A DNA stretch of 64,000 nucleotides from Candidatus Thiodiazotropha endolucinida. Lineage in GTDB: Bacteria; Pseudomonadota; Gammaproteobacteria; Chromatiales; Chromatiaceae. Both the position numbers and the translations under genes were made by a program. Where the stretch lies: the NCBI RefSeq assembly GCF_001715975.1, contig NZ_MARB01000011.1, positions 99,041 to 163,040 of the forward strand, written 5' to 3'. Shown one piece after another: positions 45,778 through 53,976 of the stretch (positions are counted from its first letter, which is position 1; each line of letters begins with the position of its first letter). The notes beneath the pieces are model-generated. The model made no database searches and was not told where the DNA came from. It saw nothing but the letters and a program-made list of their open reading frames with translations.

Positions 45778-46205
45778 TTCTGTAACACGACGCCAAATGG
45801 TTGCTGCTGAAAATAGCTCTACTTTAACCTACAAATCGGGATATTTGCCAAGGTTGAATAGTAGAAAGATCGCGAGCATGCCTTGCTCAAACAGCTTTGT
45901 TACCCAGATAGTAGATTGATTACCTGTGATGCCGGAAATCGATCTTGACTATGTTGAGCAATCGCAATGATCAGGTCTCTGATTAAGACGCATCGATGAG
46001 AATTTTCTTCCTATCAACGCTATTGTCACCACGCTGTTTACCCTGTGCATTGAGGATCTACCTTCGAGAAATGATCCTGTTTCTCAGTACAAATGGGTAT
46101 AGGGTGAGGCTGCGCTAAAGAAATAGTGGCATTTTCCGATATCAGTACAATTGATATGGGTTTTGGGATTGTTTGTATCTAACTGTTATTTAAGGAAAAA
46201 TAGTT
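45778..46205. other. Divergent intergenic region upstream of the GGDEF/EAL gene
   Basis: About 430 bases between the start of the AI-2E-family gene and the TTG start at 46206. AAGGAAA (46192-46198) is the ribosome binding site of the latter. I found no clear promoter, palindrome or short gene. Confidence 0.4.
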
Positions 46206-48803
46206 TTGCCAAGAGTATTGCTGGTCGAACTTTCTGCCACGATTCGGCACATTGAAAAAAATCTCCTGATCAAAGCGGGTTATGAGGTTGAGGCCGATCT
46301 CGACTTCAATTCTGCGCTTAGGCGCTTTGTACCGGGTTCTTATGATGGAGGAACCTTCGAAGCGGTAGTTTTGGGATGGCCCGGTGATGCCGTTCACGGA
46401 GCAGACGAACTGTATACGTTGCTGGAGAAAAACACCTATACATCCCTGCCACTGGTTACACTTGCCCATGAATCGGATGCCGATCTCATCAGGAGGGTGG
46501 AGAGAAGAGACAATTCTGCTTTTCTACTCTGGGAGGATTATCAGAAGAGCACGGAACTCATCGCAAAACTGCTTATCGATGCGAATCAGCGAAAACGCAC
46601 AGAGGCAACCGCGAATTCAATTGTTCAACCAATTCGAGTACTGTTTGTGGATGACTCACGCACGGTGCGCGTGAAGTATCAACGGCTGCTGATGGCCAAT
46701 GGCTATGAGGCCGAGACAGCCGCCACAGTAGGGGAGGGTTACGAGAAGGCACTGGATTCCCGGTTCGATATCGCAATCATTGACTACTTTATGCCGGACG
46801 CCACAGGTGATGTACTTTGTCAGCGACTGCGTGACAACGCAACGACTACCGGAATCACCACAGCGATCATAACCGGTACCTATCTTGATAAGGCAATCAA
46901 ACAATCACTCGAAGCGGGTGCGGTTGAATGCATGTTCAAGAATGAAAGCGATGATCTGTTTCTGACCCGAATAGATGCCATGAGCAGGCATATTCGGGCC
47001 CATAAATCGATCGAAAAAGAGCGCGAACGCCTTGGTGGTATCCTCAGATCGGTTGGCGAGGGGGTTTACGGGGTGAATTCCGAAGGTTATATCTCGTTCG
47101 TCAATCCGGCTTGCAGGCGAATTCTGGGATATGCGCCTGATGAGCGATTGATCGGAAAGTCGGCACTTGAGCTTTTTCATTACACCGATGAAGAGGGTAA
47201 TCCGATCGATGAAACGAAATGTTTTTTACAACATACTTATGCAGATGGTACACCTCTCAACGCGCGGGAAACCCTGTTTTGGCATAAGTCAGGTGATTCG
47301 ATACCGGTGGAGTGCACGGTTTATCCCCTGACTATCAAGGGTAAACGCGAAGGTTCAGTAGTTGCGTTTCGGGATATCTCTGAACGAAAGCTGCTTGAAG
47401 AAGAACTGCGTTGGCAAGCGAGTCACGATGCGCTGACCAAACTATACAATCGGCGCTATTTCGAGGAACAGTTAACCCAAGAGGCTGGTCGGCTCAAGCG
47501 CAGTAAAGAGACCAGCGCTCTGCTATATATAGATCTCGACCGATTTAAATATATCAATGATACCGCGGGCCATGTGGCGGGTGATCGATTGCTGGTGGAA
47601 ATCGCACAACAGTTAAAGCAGCGCCTTAGAAGCACCGATTTGCTAGCCCGGCTGGGCGGTGATGAATTTGCCGTCATATTACGTAATGTATGCAAGGAAA
47701 GTATCCACCAGGTGGCCGATGACTATCGTGAGATGCTTGATAGCCATATGTTCATCTATAACGGGAAACAGTATAAGGTGAACGGGTCAATCGGTATTGC
47801 TCTGATTGACAAGGATTCCGAATCAGCCAGTGAAATACTCGCCAACGCGGATATTGCCTGCCATATAGCAAAAGGTGAAGGTCGTAACCGTACGCATCTT
47901 TTTATCCCTGAAAGTGATAGCAAAAAAGCGATGGATCTGGATCTTGGCTGGTCATCGCGTCTGCACAATGCCTTGGTGCAGGACCATCTTGTGCTTCACT
48001 ATCAGCCGATTATCCCGGTCGAGTTTATTTCTCCGGAATTGATGCTGGAGACCGAGGGGCCAATTTACCAACGGCTTCTATCGATTGTGCCTCAGGAACA
48101 ACAGATCAGTGAGCTGTTGTTGCGACTTGATGACCCCATGTGGGGAATTGTCTTTCCCGGTGCATTCCTGCCCACGGCGGAACGCTTTAATATGATGGAC
48201 AAAATAGACTATTGGGTTGTCAACGCAGCTGTAAAGAAACTGGCATTGCTGCAGCAGACAGGCTATACGGGAATGTTTACCATCAATCTGTCGGGTCAAA
48301 CAATCACCAATAAGCAATTGATCGAGGAAATCGAAACACTCGTCGTCAATTCTTCGGTCGACTCTGGTAAAGTGATATTTGAAATCACCGAGACCTCGGC
48401 TGTATCCAATCTGGTGTCAGCCAATGAACTGATTACACGCTTGAGTGCCCTTGGTTGTCGCTTTGCATTGGACGACTTCGGCAGTGGATTCTCGTCGTTT
48501 TCGCATTTGAAAAATCTACCGGTGGACTTTATCAAGATAGACGGCCTGTTTGTCAGGGGCGTGGCGACCGATCCCAGCGATCGTGCGATTGTCCACTCCA
48601 TCAACGATATTGCGCACTCCCTGGGTAAAAAAACCATTGCTGAATATGTGGAGGACGCGGCAATTTTAAGGTTCTTGTATGAGTCGGGGATCGACTATGT
48701 ACAAGGGCACTTTCTCTCACCACCGATGGATATATCGCATTTCGTGCCACAGGCCGTTCAACACATTCCCGGAAATAAAAAGCAGTTAATTGGCAAGAAG
48801 TGA
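46206..48803 (+). CDS. REC-REC-PAS-GGDEF-EAL c-di-GMP signalling protein
   Basis: An 865-residue cytosolic regulator that starts at TTG (46206) behind AAGGAAA. Residues 1-125 are a receiver-like domain without the phospho-acceptor (Gly in 'VVLGWPGDA'). Residues 143-260 are a true receiver with 'VLFVDDSRT' and D193 in 'AIIDYFMP'. A PAS domain follows (about 275-395). The GGDEF domain (400-560) keeps 'RLGGDEFAVIL' (484-488) and an RxxD inhibitory site (475-478), so it should make c-di-GMP. The EAL domain (about 580-850) has 'ISELLLRL' in place of EALLR, an insert before it, but keeps 'DDFGSGF', 'IKIDG' and 'AEYVED', so phosphodiesterase activity is possible. The gene stands alone; no cognate histidine kinase is nearby. 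Confidence 0.92.
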   Translation: MPRVLLVELSATIRHIEKNLLIKAGYEVEADLDFNSALRRFVPGSYDGGTFEAVVLGWPGDAVHGADELYTLLEKNTYTSLPLVTLAHESDADLIRRVERRDNSAFLLWEDYQKSTELIAKLLIDANQRKRTEATANSIVQPIRVLFVDDSRTVRVKYQRLLMANGYEAETAATVGEGYEKALDSRFDIAIIDYFMPDATGDVLCQRLRDNATTTGITTAIITGTYLDKAIKQSLEAGAVECMFKNESDDLFLTRIDAMSRHIRAHKSIEKERERLGGILRSVGEGVYGVNSEGYISFVNPACRRILGYAPDERLIGKSALELFHYTDEEGNPIDETKCFLQHTYADGTPLNARETLFWHKSGDSIPVECTVYPLTIKGKREGSVVAFRDISERKLLEEELRWQASHDALTKLYNRRYFEEQLTQEAGRLKRSKETSALLYIDLDRFKYINDTAGHVAGDRLLVEIAQQLKQRLRSTDLLARLGGDEFAVILRNVCKESIHQVADDYREMLDSHMFIYNGKQYKVNGSIGIALIDKDSESASEILANADIACHIAKGEGRNRTHLFIPESDSKKAMDLDLGWSSRLHNALVQDHLVLHYQPIIPVEFISPELMLETEGPIYQRLLSIVPQEQQISELLLRLDDPMWGIVFPGAFLPTAERFNMMDKIDYWVVNAAVKKLALLQQTGYTGMFTINLSGQTITNKQLIEEIETLVVNSSVDSGKVIFEITETSAVSNLVSANELITRLSALGCRFALDDFGSGFSSFSHLKNLPVDFIKIDGLFVRGVATDPSDRAIVHSINDIAHSLGKKTIAEYVEDAAILRFLYESGIDYVQGHFLSPPMDISHFVPQAVQHIPGNKKQLIGKK

Positions 48804-49250
48804 TTGCCGGACACTTGCCAAAATCTCAACATTCAGGTGTAGAAATCCGGACTAGATCTAACACCATTTTTAAAATTTAATCATAAGTCATCTGGCAATG
48901 GAGAGAGAGGAAGACCTACTTCTCCAAAACAGACCTACATCAAAGCCTGTTGTACCGATAGAAATCGGCCAAGAAGTCGAAGTTCGAGACACCCTTGCTG
49001 ACAGGCTACTATCACCTTCAAGCGGAAGTTCACTGCCAAGGGGCCAACTTTGGAGTGACTAGCAAAACTGACGCCCTGTATCTATCGGCAAGTAAGGTCG
49101 GGTAGATTGCGCGACTACACTGCGTGACAGGTGGCCTCTTCTTTGTGCCAGTCACTGTAATTGGTGGCATGAGTTACATGGGAAATTCCGTAAAAATTGC
49201 TTAAGAGAGCTATATTCATATTGAATAGTGAAAAGCAGAAGGAGCGGATC
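48804..49250. other. Intergenic region before the zinc island
   Basis: About 450 bases with no supported gene. The last part holds the promoter and AGAAGGAG ribosome binding site of the histidine-rich gene. I could not find a second Zur box here. Confidence 0.4.
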
Positions 49251-49607
49251 ATGACTATCGAAAAATGTGAAACACATGAAAACCACGATCATGAGCACGG
49301 TGAACACTGCGGTCACACCAAGATTAAACATGGCGACCACACCGACTACCTGCATGATGGTCACATGCACCACAAACATGGCGACCACTATGATGAACAT
49401 CGCCTTGAAGTCAATGAAAAAAATCCAGACCAATGCCAGCCTGTCAAACATGAAGACACTCACGTCCACGGACCTGGCTGTGGACATGAGGCTGTTCCAC
49501 ACAGCGACCACACCGACTACATCGTCAATGGTCGGCTCCATCACCCCCACGGTGACCACTGCGACGACCACGGCCCGGTCGAGACGGAGGAGAATCCGAA
49601 GAAATAA
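49251..49607 (+). CDS. Histidine-rich metal-binding protein with internal duplication
   Basis: A 118-residue cytosolic protein, about a quarter His with many Asp. AGAAGGAG sets the ATG at 49251. It is made of two copies of the same unit: 'CGHTKIKHGDHTDYLHDG' then 'HMHHKHGDHYDEH', and 'CGHEAVPHSDHTDYIVNG' then 'RLHHPHGDHCDDH'. Each has one or two Cys and about ten His, a good zinc or nickel sink. Proteins of this pattern are widespread in Proteobacteria, usually near zinc transport or Zur-controlled genes, and have no established role; zinc storage or buffering is likely. It converges on the small gene at 49620 just before the Zur-headed operon. There is no signal peptide. Confidence 0.8.
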   Translation: MTIEKCETHENHDHEHGEHCGHTKIKHGDHTDYLHDGHMHHKHGDHYDEHRLEVNEKNPDQCQPVKHEDTHVHGPGCGHEAVPHSDHTDYIVNGRLHHPHGDHCDDHGPVETEENPKK

Positions 49608-49619
49608 GTAATGACGGAA

Positions 49620-49817
49620 TCATTGCACCGGGATATCTCGGTGACCTGCGGCCTTAAGCCTTTTTTCGAGGGTCTCAATCTTCCGCTCGTTTTCGGCCTT
49701 CATCTGCTCGAACACGCGACTAACTTTGGTCATTTCCACGCTGTCGGCGGAGGTGGCCGTCGCTGGGATAGCCAGTTTTGCCACAATTGCGGCGCTAAGT
49801 AGTTTTCTACTCAACAT
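49620..49817 (-). CDS. Small exported coiled-coil protein, possibly a truncated porin/receptor
   Basis: From the ATG at 49817 (GGAG ten bases upstream) the frame gives 65 residues: a signal peptide 'MLSRKLLSAAIVAKLAIPA' cleaved near 'TATSA', then a charged coiled coil 'VFEQMKAENERKIETLEKRL'. N-terminal coiled coils of this kind begin many outer-membrane porins and receptors, so this may be the stump of a zinc-regulated outer-membrane protein that ended early. A longer frame begins inside the Zur box and is unlikely. It is divergent from the zinc operon and shares the Zur box at 49900, so it is probably zinc-controlled whatever its function. Confidence 0.5.
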   Translation of the reverse strand: MLSRKLLSAAIVAKLAIPATATSADSVEMTKVSRVFEQMKAENERKIETLEKRLKAAGHRDIPVQ

Positions 49818-49899
49818 CAGTGATGTACTCCAGCACTTGGGGTGAGATTTCACCTCAGAAAATGCTTGGTGCATGATGGAGGCTTGTGTTCTTAATGTT

Positions 49900-49916
49900 A
49901 TGTTATAATATAACAT
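49900..49916. promoter_or_regulatory. Zur box between divergent zinc-island promoters
   Basis: ATGTTATAATATAACAT is palindromic in 16 of 17 positions (the centre base excepted) and fits the gammaproteobacterial Zur consensus, TGTTATA..TATAACA. It lies 35 bases before the first gene of the zinc operon and 83 before the small divergent gene, and a zur gene is carried by that operon, giving autoregulation. Zur with zinc bound should repress both directions. Confidence 0.88.
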
Positions 49917-49950
49917 TCATGTTTATTAGGAGCGAACGAGCATCTGTAAT

Positions 49951-50616
49951 ATGTACCAGATCCTGACTCCCCAAGAATCCGCGACTTCTACACCCGGTGC
50001 GACATCCCATATAATCGGTGATAGCCCCGATGTACTGCACCAAATCCTCGACCCCGGCGTGAACCTCAGCCTGTGGCAACGCCTACCCCAAACGGCGATA
50101 ACTCGAGAGCTATCAATCCTCCAAGCATCACACCTGCCGGACGTACGTTGTCCGGCGTCGCTGGATTCGTTCGACGATGACGTCAGCGCGCTGTTGCGGC
50201 AGCAGGGCCTTGATCCATTGGTTTTCACTAACTGGCGCAAGGACTTACGCCGGCTGGCGGATCTCTATTTCAGCCTCAGCGATGATCGAGATGTGACATT
50301 ACGCCTGGTGACTACTGATGATGATGAATGTCGTCGATTCCATGTTGATCGCACAAACTTGCGGTTGCTCTGTACCTATCGAGGACCTGGAACAGAATGG
50401 TTGACCAACGATCAAGTTGATCGATTGGCGCAAGCTACGGGAGCGCCTAATGAGGATATCATTCGCTTCGGTATCCCTTCTCAGTTCGAGCCGTTTTGGG
50501 TGGGGATTCTGAAGGGCGACGCTTTCCCCGACAACGCCAGCCACGGTCTGGTGCACCGTTCACCGCCGATCAAGGGTTCAGGCCAGACCCGCGTGCTGTT
50601 TTGTCTGGATTGCTGA
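49951..50616 (+). CDS. DUF1826 family protein (first copy)
   Basis: A 221-residue cytosolic protein of the DUF1826 family, which has no proven function and recurs in Zur-controlled, CobW-linked operons. Conserved segments are 'FHVDRTNLRLLCTYRGPGTEW' (about 130-150) and 'HGLVHRSPP' (198-206). H131, D133, H202 and R214 form an HxD...H...R pattern like the facial triad and oxoacid-binding Arg of Fe(II)/2-oxoglutarate oxygenases; this reading is inference. The next gene is a paralogue with the same pattern. It heads the operon, 35 bases from the Zur box. AGGAG lies about 17 bases before the ATG, rather far, so a slightly different start is possible. Confidence 0.82.
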   Translation: MYQILTPQESATSTPGATSHIIGDSPDVLHQILDPGVNLSLWQRLPQTAITRELSILQASHLPDVRCPASLDSFDDDVSALLRQQGLDPLVFTNWRKDLRRLADLYFSLSDDRDVTLRLVTTDDDECRRFHVDRTNLRLLCTYRGPGTEWLTNDQVDRLAQATGAPNEDIIRFGIPSQFEPFWVGILKGDAFPDNASHGLVHRSPPIKGSGQTRVLFCLDC

Positions 50617-50619
50617 GCC

Positions 50620-51255
50620 ATGGCCGAAGCTAAGCTCCTGTCCGACCTAACCCCTGAGGCGCCGACCTGGCGGCGTGTCCCCGAACTCGCCGATCTGGCC
50701 GAGATCTTCGATCCCAGTCTCCAGGTCTGTAGCTGGCAACGGGAGATCGATCCCGCCATCGGGACCTACCTGTCAGGACTTCATCAAGCTGGGGAATTAC
50801 AGGTCATCGAAACCTTGTCGCCATCCGCTCGACCGAGGCTCGAGTCTCTGCCAGCCGGATATGGAAGGACGTCGCTCATGGATGATTTGGCATTGCTGAG
50901 CGAGGTTGTCTGTGAACTTCTGGGCTCTTCTGAAGCCGGTCTGCGTCTCGCGCGCGTGGGATACGCCATGTGCCCTGGCTGGCACCTCGACCGGGTCGGT
51001 ATCCGACTCGTCTGTACCTACCAGGGACCCGGCACAGAATGGCTGGATGACCAGACTGTAGAACGTCAAGACCTTCATGCTAGCCGGACGAAAGAAGACG
51101 CCGTCATTCAGGCCCTCCCGGGGGAGCTGGTACTGCTCAAGGGTGCCCACTGGCAGGGCAATGACGGCTTCGGCGCCGTGCACCGCTCACCGGAGCTCGC
51201 CCCCGGCGCCGGCTTGCGAACAGTGGTTACGTTAGATCCCCTGTGGCGCGAGTGA
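50620..51255 (+). CDS. DUF1826 family protein (second copy)
   Basis: A 211-residue paralogue of the preceding protein, three bases after its stop and surely cotranslated. The two share 'HxDR.x.RLxCTYxGPGTEWL' and 'VHRSP' but little else in the N-terminal halves, so the duplication is old. The putative triad is H122, D124, H188 with R200; the spacing from the second His to the Arg is twelve residues in both copies. Residues 'PELADLAEIFDPSLQVCSWQ' at the start resemble 'VLHQILDPGVNLSLWQR' in the first copy. No signal peptide. A role in zinc-starvation metabolism is inferred from the operon only. Confidence 0.82.
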   Translation: MAEAKLLSDLTPEAPTWRRVPELADLAEIFDPSLQVCSWQREIDPAIGTYLSGLHQAGELQVIETLSPSARPRLESLPAGYGRTSLMDDLALLSEVVCELLGSSEAGLRLARVGYAMCPGWHLDRVGIRLVCTYQGPGTEWLDDQTVERQDLHASRTKEDAVIQALPGELVLLKGAHWQGNDGFGAVHRSPELAPGAGLRTVVTLDPLWRE

Positions 51256-51301
51256 GTCAGCCGTATCGCAGCTAGCATCGATTGCGTAAAGGAGAGTTGA
51301 A

Positions 51302-52528
51302 ATGCCTTCTGCACCTGACATTGACCGTAAACTACCGGTCACCGTGCTTTCCGGCTTCCTGGGTGCCGGAAAGACCACGCTGCTCAACCATATCCTTAAC
51401 AACCGCGAAGGACGGCGCGTCGCCGTCATCGTCAACGATATGTCTGAGGTCAACATCGATGCCACCCTCGTGGACAAAGAGGTCCAGCTAAATCGCGCCG
51501 AGGAAAAGCTGGTCGAGATGAGCAACGGTTGTATCTGCTGCACCCTGCGCGAGGATCTGCTGGTCGAAGTCAGCCGCCTGGCAAAGGCGGGCCGATTCGA
51601 TTACCTGGTGATCGAATCCACCGGCATCTCCGAGCCGTTGCCAGTGGCAGAGACCTTCACCTTCCGTGATGAGGAGGAGACCAGCCTGTCAGACCTGGCC
51701 AATCTCGATACCATGGTAACGGTTGTGGATGCGGTGAATTTTAGCGTCGACCTCGACGAGGCAGACAGTCTGCAAGCCCGCGGTGAGTCACTCGGTGAGG
51801 ATGATGAGCGTACAGTGTCCGACCTTTTGATCGATCAGGTCGAGTTCGCGGACGTTATTGTCATCAATAAGATCGACCTGATCACGGCTGCCGAACGTGA
51901 GCGGCTGGAGAATGCATTGCGCCAGCTCAGCCGGCATGCCGAGATCCTCAATGCCAATTTTGGCAAAGTACCGCTGGATCGTCTCATCGGTACCGGACGC
52001 TTCGACTTCGCGCGTGCAGTGCAGTCACCAGGGTGGCTTGCTGAGATCCGTGGCGAGCATACGCCGGAGACGGAAGAGTACGGTATCGGCAGCTTCGTCT
52101 ATCGAGCGCGCCGCCCATTTCATCCGGCCCGTTTTGCCGAAGCACTGAAGAGCGATTGGCCGGGAAATGTCCTGCGCTCGAAGGGTTTTTTCTGGCTTGC
52201 CTCGAGGCCCGATGCGGCGGGCAAATGGTCACAGGCCGGAGGCATTGTGCGCCATGGCCCTGCAGGCATGTGGTGGGCTGCCGTACCGTGTGAGCATTGG
52301 CCAGAGGACCCAGAATACCGCGCCCGCATCGAAGCGCTACTTGACGGAAAGTACGGTGACCGGCGCCAGGAGATCGTCTTCATCGGCCAACACCTCGAAC
52401 CGATGGAAACCCGCATGATCCTCGATCGCTGTCTTCTCACGTCTGCCGAGATGGATGCCGGCCCCGAGGGCTGGAAGACACTCGACGATCCCTTCCCAAC
52501 GTGGTTTGCCGAGCCAGACGAGGGCTGA
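51302..52528 (+). CDS. zigA: CobW/COG0523 GTPase, ZigA-type zinc metallochaperone
   Basis: A 408-residue G3E-family GTPase. Residues 18-28 are the P-loop '[11 protein letters not shown]', the metal-binding CxCC is C77-C79-C80 in '[14 protein letters not shown]', and 'NKIDL' is the G4 motif. The C-terminal CobW_C domain covers about 270-400. The N-terminal '[13 protein letters not shown]' is typical of the subgroup that includes ZigA of Acinetobacter, induced in zinc starvation and thought to deliver zinc to client enzymes. AAAGGAGAG precedes the ATG. Its place in a Zur-headed operon beside DUF1826 genes fits this role; B12 metabolism is unlikely as no cob genes are near. The gene symbol is by analogy. 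Confidence 0.88.
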   Translation: MPSAPDIDRKLPVTVLSGFLGAGKTTLLNHILNNREGRRVAVIVNDMSEVNIDATLVDKEVQLNRAEEKLVEMSNGCICCTLREDLLVEVSRLAKAGRFDYLVIESTGISEPLPVAETFTFRDEEETSLSDLANLDTMVTVVDAVNFSVDLDEADSLQARGESLGEDDERTVSDLLIDQVEFADVIVINKIDLITAAERERLENALRQLSRHAEILNANFGKVPLDRLIGTGRFDFARAVQSPGWLAEIRGEHTPETEEYGIGSFVYRARRPFHPARFAEALKSDWPGNVLRSKGFFWLASRPDAAGKWSQAGGIVRHGPAGMWWAAVPCEHWPEDPEYRARIEALLDGKYGDRRQEIVFIGQHLEPMETRMILDRCLLTSAEMDAGPEGWKTLDDPFPTWFAEPDEG

Positions 52529-52532
52529 CCCT

Positions 52533-52769
52533 ATGGTCGAAGACACTGCACGATACGCCGACGAAATGTTCCCGAGCGACTACGCGAGCTGGCGCTATTG
52601 CATTGAGGACAAATGCGGTCTGGCCTTGACGCCCGAGTTTGTGCAGGCACGTATTGCCGTTCTCGGTGATCCCCACCACGAGGAATCAAGACGTTTCGCG
52701 AGCGTGTATGGCGAGCCATGGCGTGAGCAGGTGCTGGTGTGGTTCCAGCGCGCCGCCGCCGAGGCATGA
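52533..52769 (+). CDS. 78-residue conserved protein of the zinc operon
   Basis: The ATG lies four bases after the zigA stop. The product (MVEDTARYADEMFPSDYA, then 'SWRYCIEDKCGLALTPEFV' and 'RFASVYGEPWREQVLVWFQ') is acidic at the start and looks helical, with two Cys in C-I-E-D-K-C. I recall proteins of this look next to CobW genes, but know no function or named family. Two cysteines and an acidic patch allow metal binding. An 87-base gap separates it from the DksA-like gene. Real by position and coding character; role unknown. Confidence 0.65.
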   Translation: MVEDTARYADEMFPSDYASWRYCIEDKCGLALTPEFVQARIAVLGDPHHEESRRFASVYGEPWREQVLVWFQRAAAEA

Positions 52770-52856
52770 TGACGGGCTTAACCATGCGTCGCCGCGATCC
52801 GGCTGCAGTGGTCCCGGCCGCTATGTCCTCAGTATCCAACACAACGACACAGTGAT

Positions 52857-53321
52857 ATGGCCATGAAAGACAACGAATTAGAGCGACACGTGCAGCCACT
52901 TGGCTCCTCCGACAGTGAACCACCCATCGACGACGACTACATGGAGCCGCGCCAGTTGGCCTATTTCAGACAGAAGCTCCTGGACTGGCGATCAGCGTTA
53001 CTCGACGAGGTTGACACGACCCTCGCGGAGCTGCGTCACGATTGCCACCATGAGGTCGGCGATGAAGCGGACCGAGCCACCCGCGAAGCTGCCCAGACGT
53101 TGGAGTTGCGCACGCGAGACCGCTACCGCAAGCTCCTGGGCAAAATCAACGCTGCCCTCGACCGTATCGACGACGGTACCTACGGTTGGTGCGAAGACAC
53201 CGGCGAACCAATCGGCTTGGCTCGGCTTGAGGCACGCCCCGTCACGACGCTCTGTGTGGAAGCTCAGGAGCGACGCGAGCTGCGCGAGCGGCTGACGGGC
53301 AAGGATCACGACAGAAACTGA
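52857..53321 (+). CDS. dksA2: DksA2-type transcription factor lacking two zinc-finger cysteines
   Basis: A 154-residue DksA/TraR-family protein that would bind RNA polymerase's secondary channel and act with ppGpp. The coiled-coil domain has 'YMEPRQLAYFRQKLLDWR' and 'HEVGDEADRATREAA', the acidic tip. Where canonical DksA has four zinc ligands, this protein has C112, T115, C133 and A136, the C-x2-T-x17-C-x2-A pattern of Pseudomonas aeruginosa DksA2, which works without zinc and is made when zinc is scarce. A Zur-controlled operon is exactly where such a stand-in belongs. An ATG at 52863 is an alternative start; neither has a strong ribosome binding site. Confidence 0.92.
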   Translation: MAMKDNELERHVQPLGSSDSEPPIDDDYMEPRQLAYFRQKLLDWRSALLDEVDTTLAELRHDCHHEVGDEADRATREAAQTLELRTRDRYRKLLGKINAALDRIDDGTYGWCEDTGEPIGLARLEARPVTTLCVEAQERRELRERLTGKDHDRN

Positions 53322-53337
53322 GCTAGGTCTCTTAACG

Positions 53338-53976
53338 ATGGGTCTACAGCATTACTACAGATGCGGCATGGCAGGATTAATGCTGGGGATGTTACTCGGC
53401 AGCTCCTCGCTACAGGCCCATCCTCACCATTGGATCGATGTGTTCGCCGAGTGGCAGTTCGATACAAAGGGATTGATCAGCGGCGTGAAACTGCGCTGGT
53501 TATTCGATGATTACTACTCGGTTCTGCTGGTTGACGACGCCGTAACTACAGGAGAGGAATTACAGGCGATCCTGAATAAGATACTAAGCAATACTGCTAA
53601 GCATCATTACTTTCTTCAGATCGAGCACGAAGGCGGAGAAGCCAGTTTAGGCACCCACGAACAAGCCACCATCGGTGTGCAGAACCATCGAATCGAGATC
53701 GAGTTCCTGCTGCCAATAACAGTGCCGCTCGACCCGAGGCACAGCGATATCGTCTATCAGATCGCGGAGCCGACCTACTATTTCGAGATGCTGCACGCCG
53801 AGGAGAGCCCAGTCATCGTACTCAAAGACGCGCCCCCTTCGTGTCGATACCGCCTTGAACCGCCAAAACCGGATGCGGCCCTGGTCGCCTACGCGGCCTC
53901 GCTCGGTGTAAATGAGAGCGGCGGGGATGGTCTCGGCATTCAGTTTGCTGAAACGGTGACCATTCGATGCGAGTAA
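53338..53976 (+). CDS. zevA: ZevA-like periplasmic protein (DUF1007)
   Basis: A 212-residue exported protein of the DUF1007 family. Signal peptide 'GMAGLMLGMLLGSSSLQA' ends at 'HPHHWIDV', so the mature N-terminus carries three His (HPHHW), the family's conserved and likely metal-binding start. 'GVKLRWLFDDYYS' is also family-typical. In Haemophilus influenzae ZevA (DUF1007) works with the NicO-type protein ZevB in zinc uptake. Here the next gene is a ZevB homologue that overlaps it by ten bases, which supports the assignment. A nickel or cobalt role is the alternative. Confidence 0.85.
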   Translation: MGLQHYYRCGMAGLMLGMLLGSSSLQAHPHHWIDVFAEWQFDTKGLISGVKLRWLFDDYYSVLLVDDAVTTGEELQAILNKILSNTAKHHYFLQIEHEGGEASLGTHEQATIGVQNHRIEIEFLLPITVPLDPRHSDIVYQIAEPTYYFEMLHAEESPVIVLKDAPPSCRYRLEPPKPDAALVAYAASLGVNESGGDGLGIQFAETVTIRCE

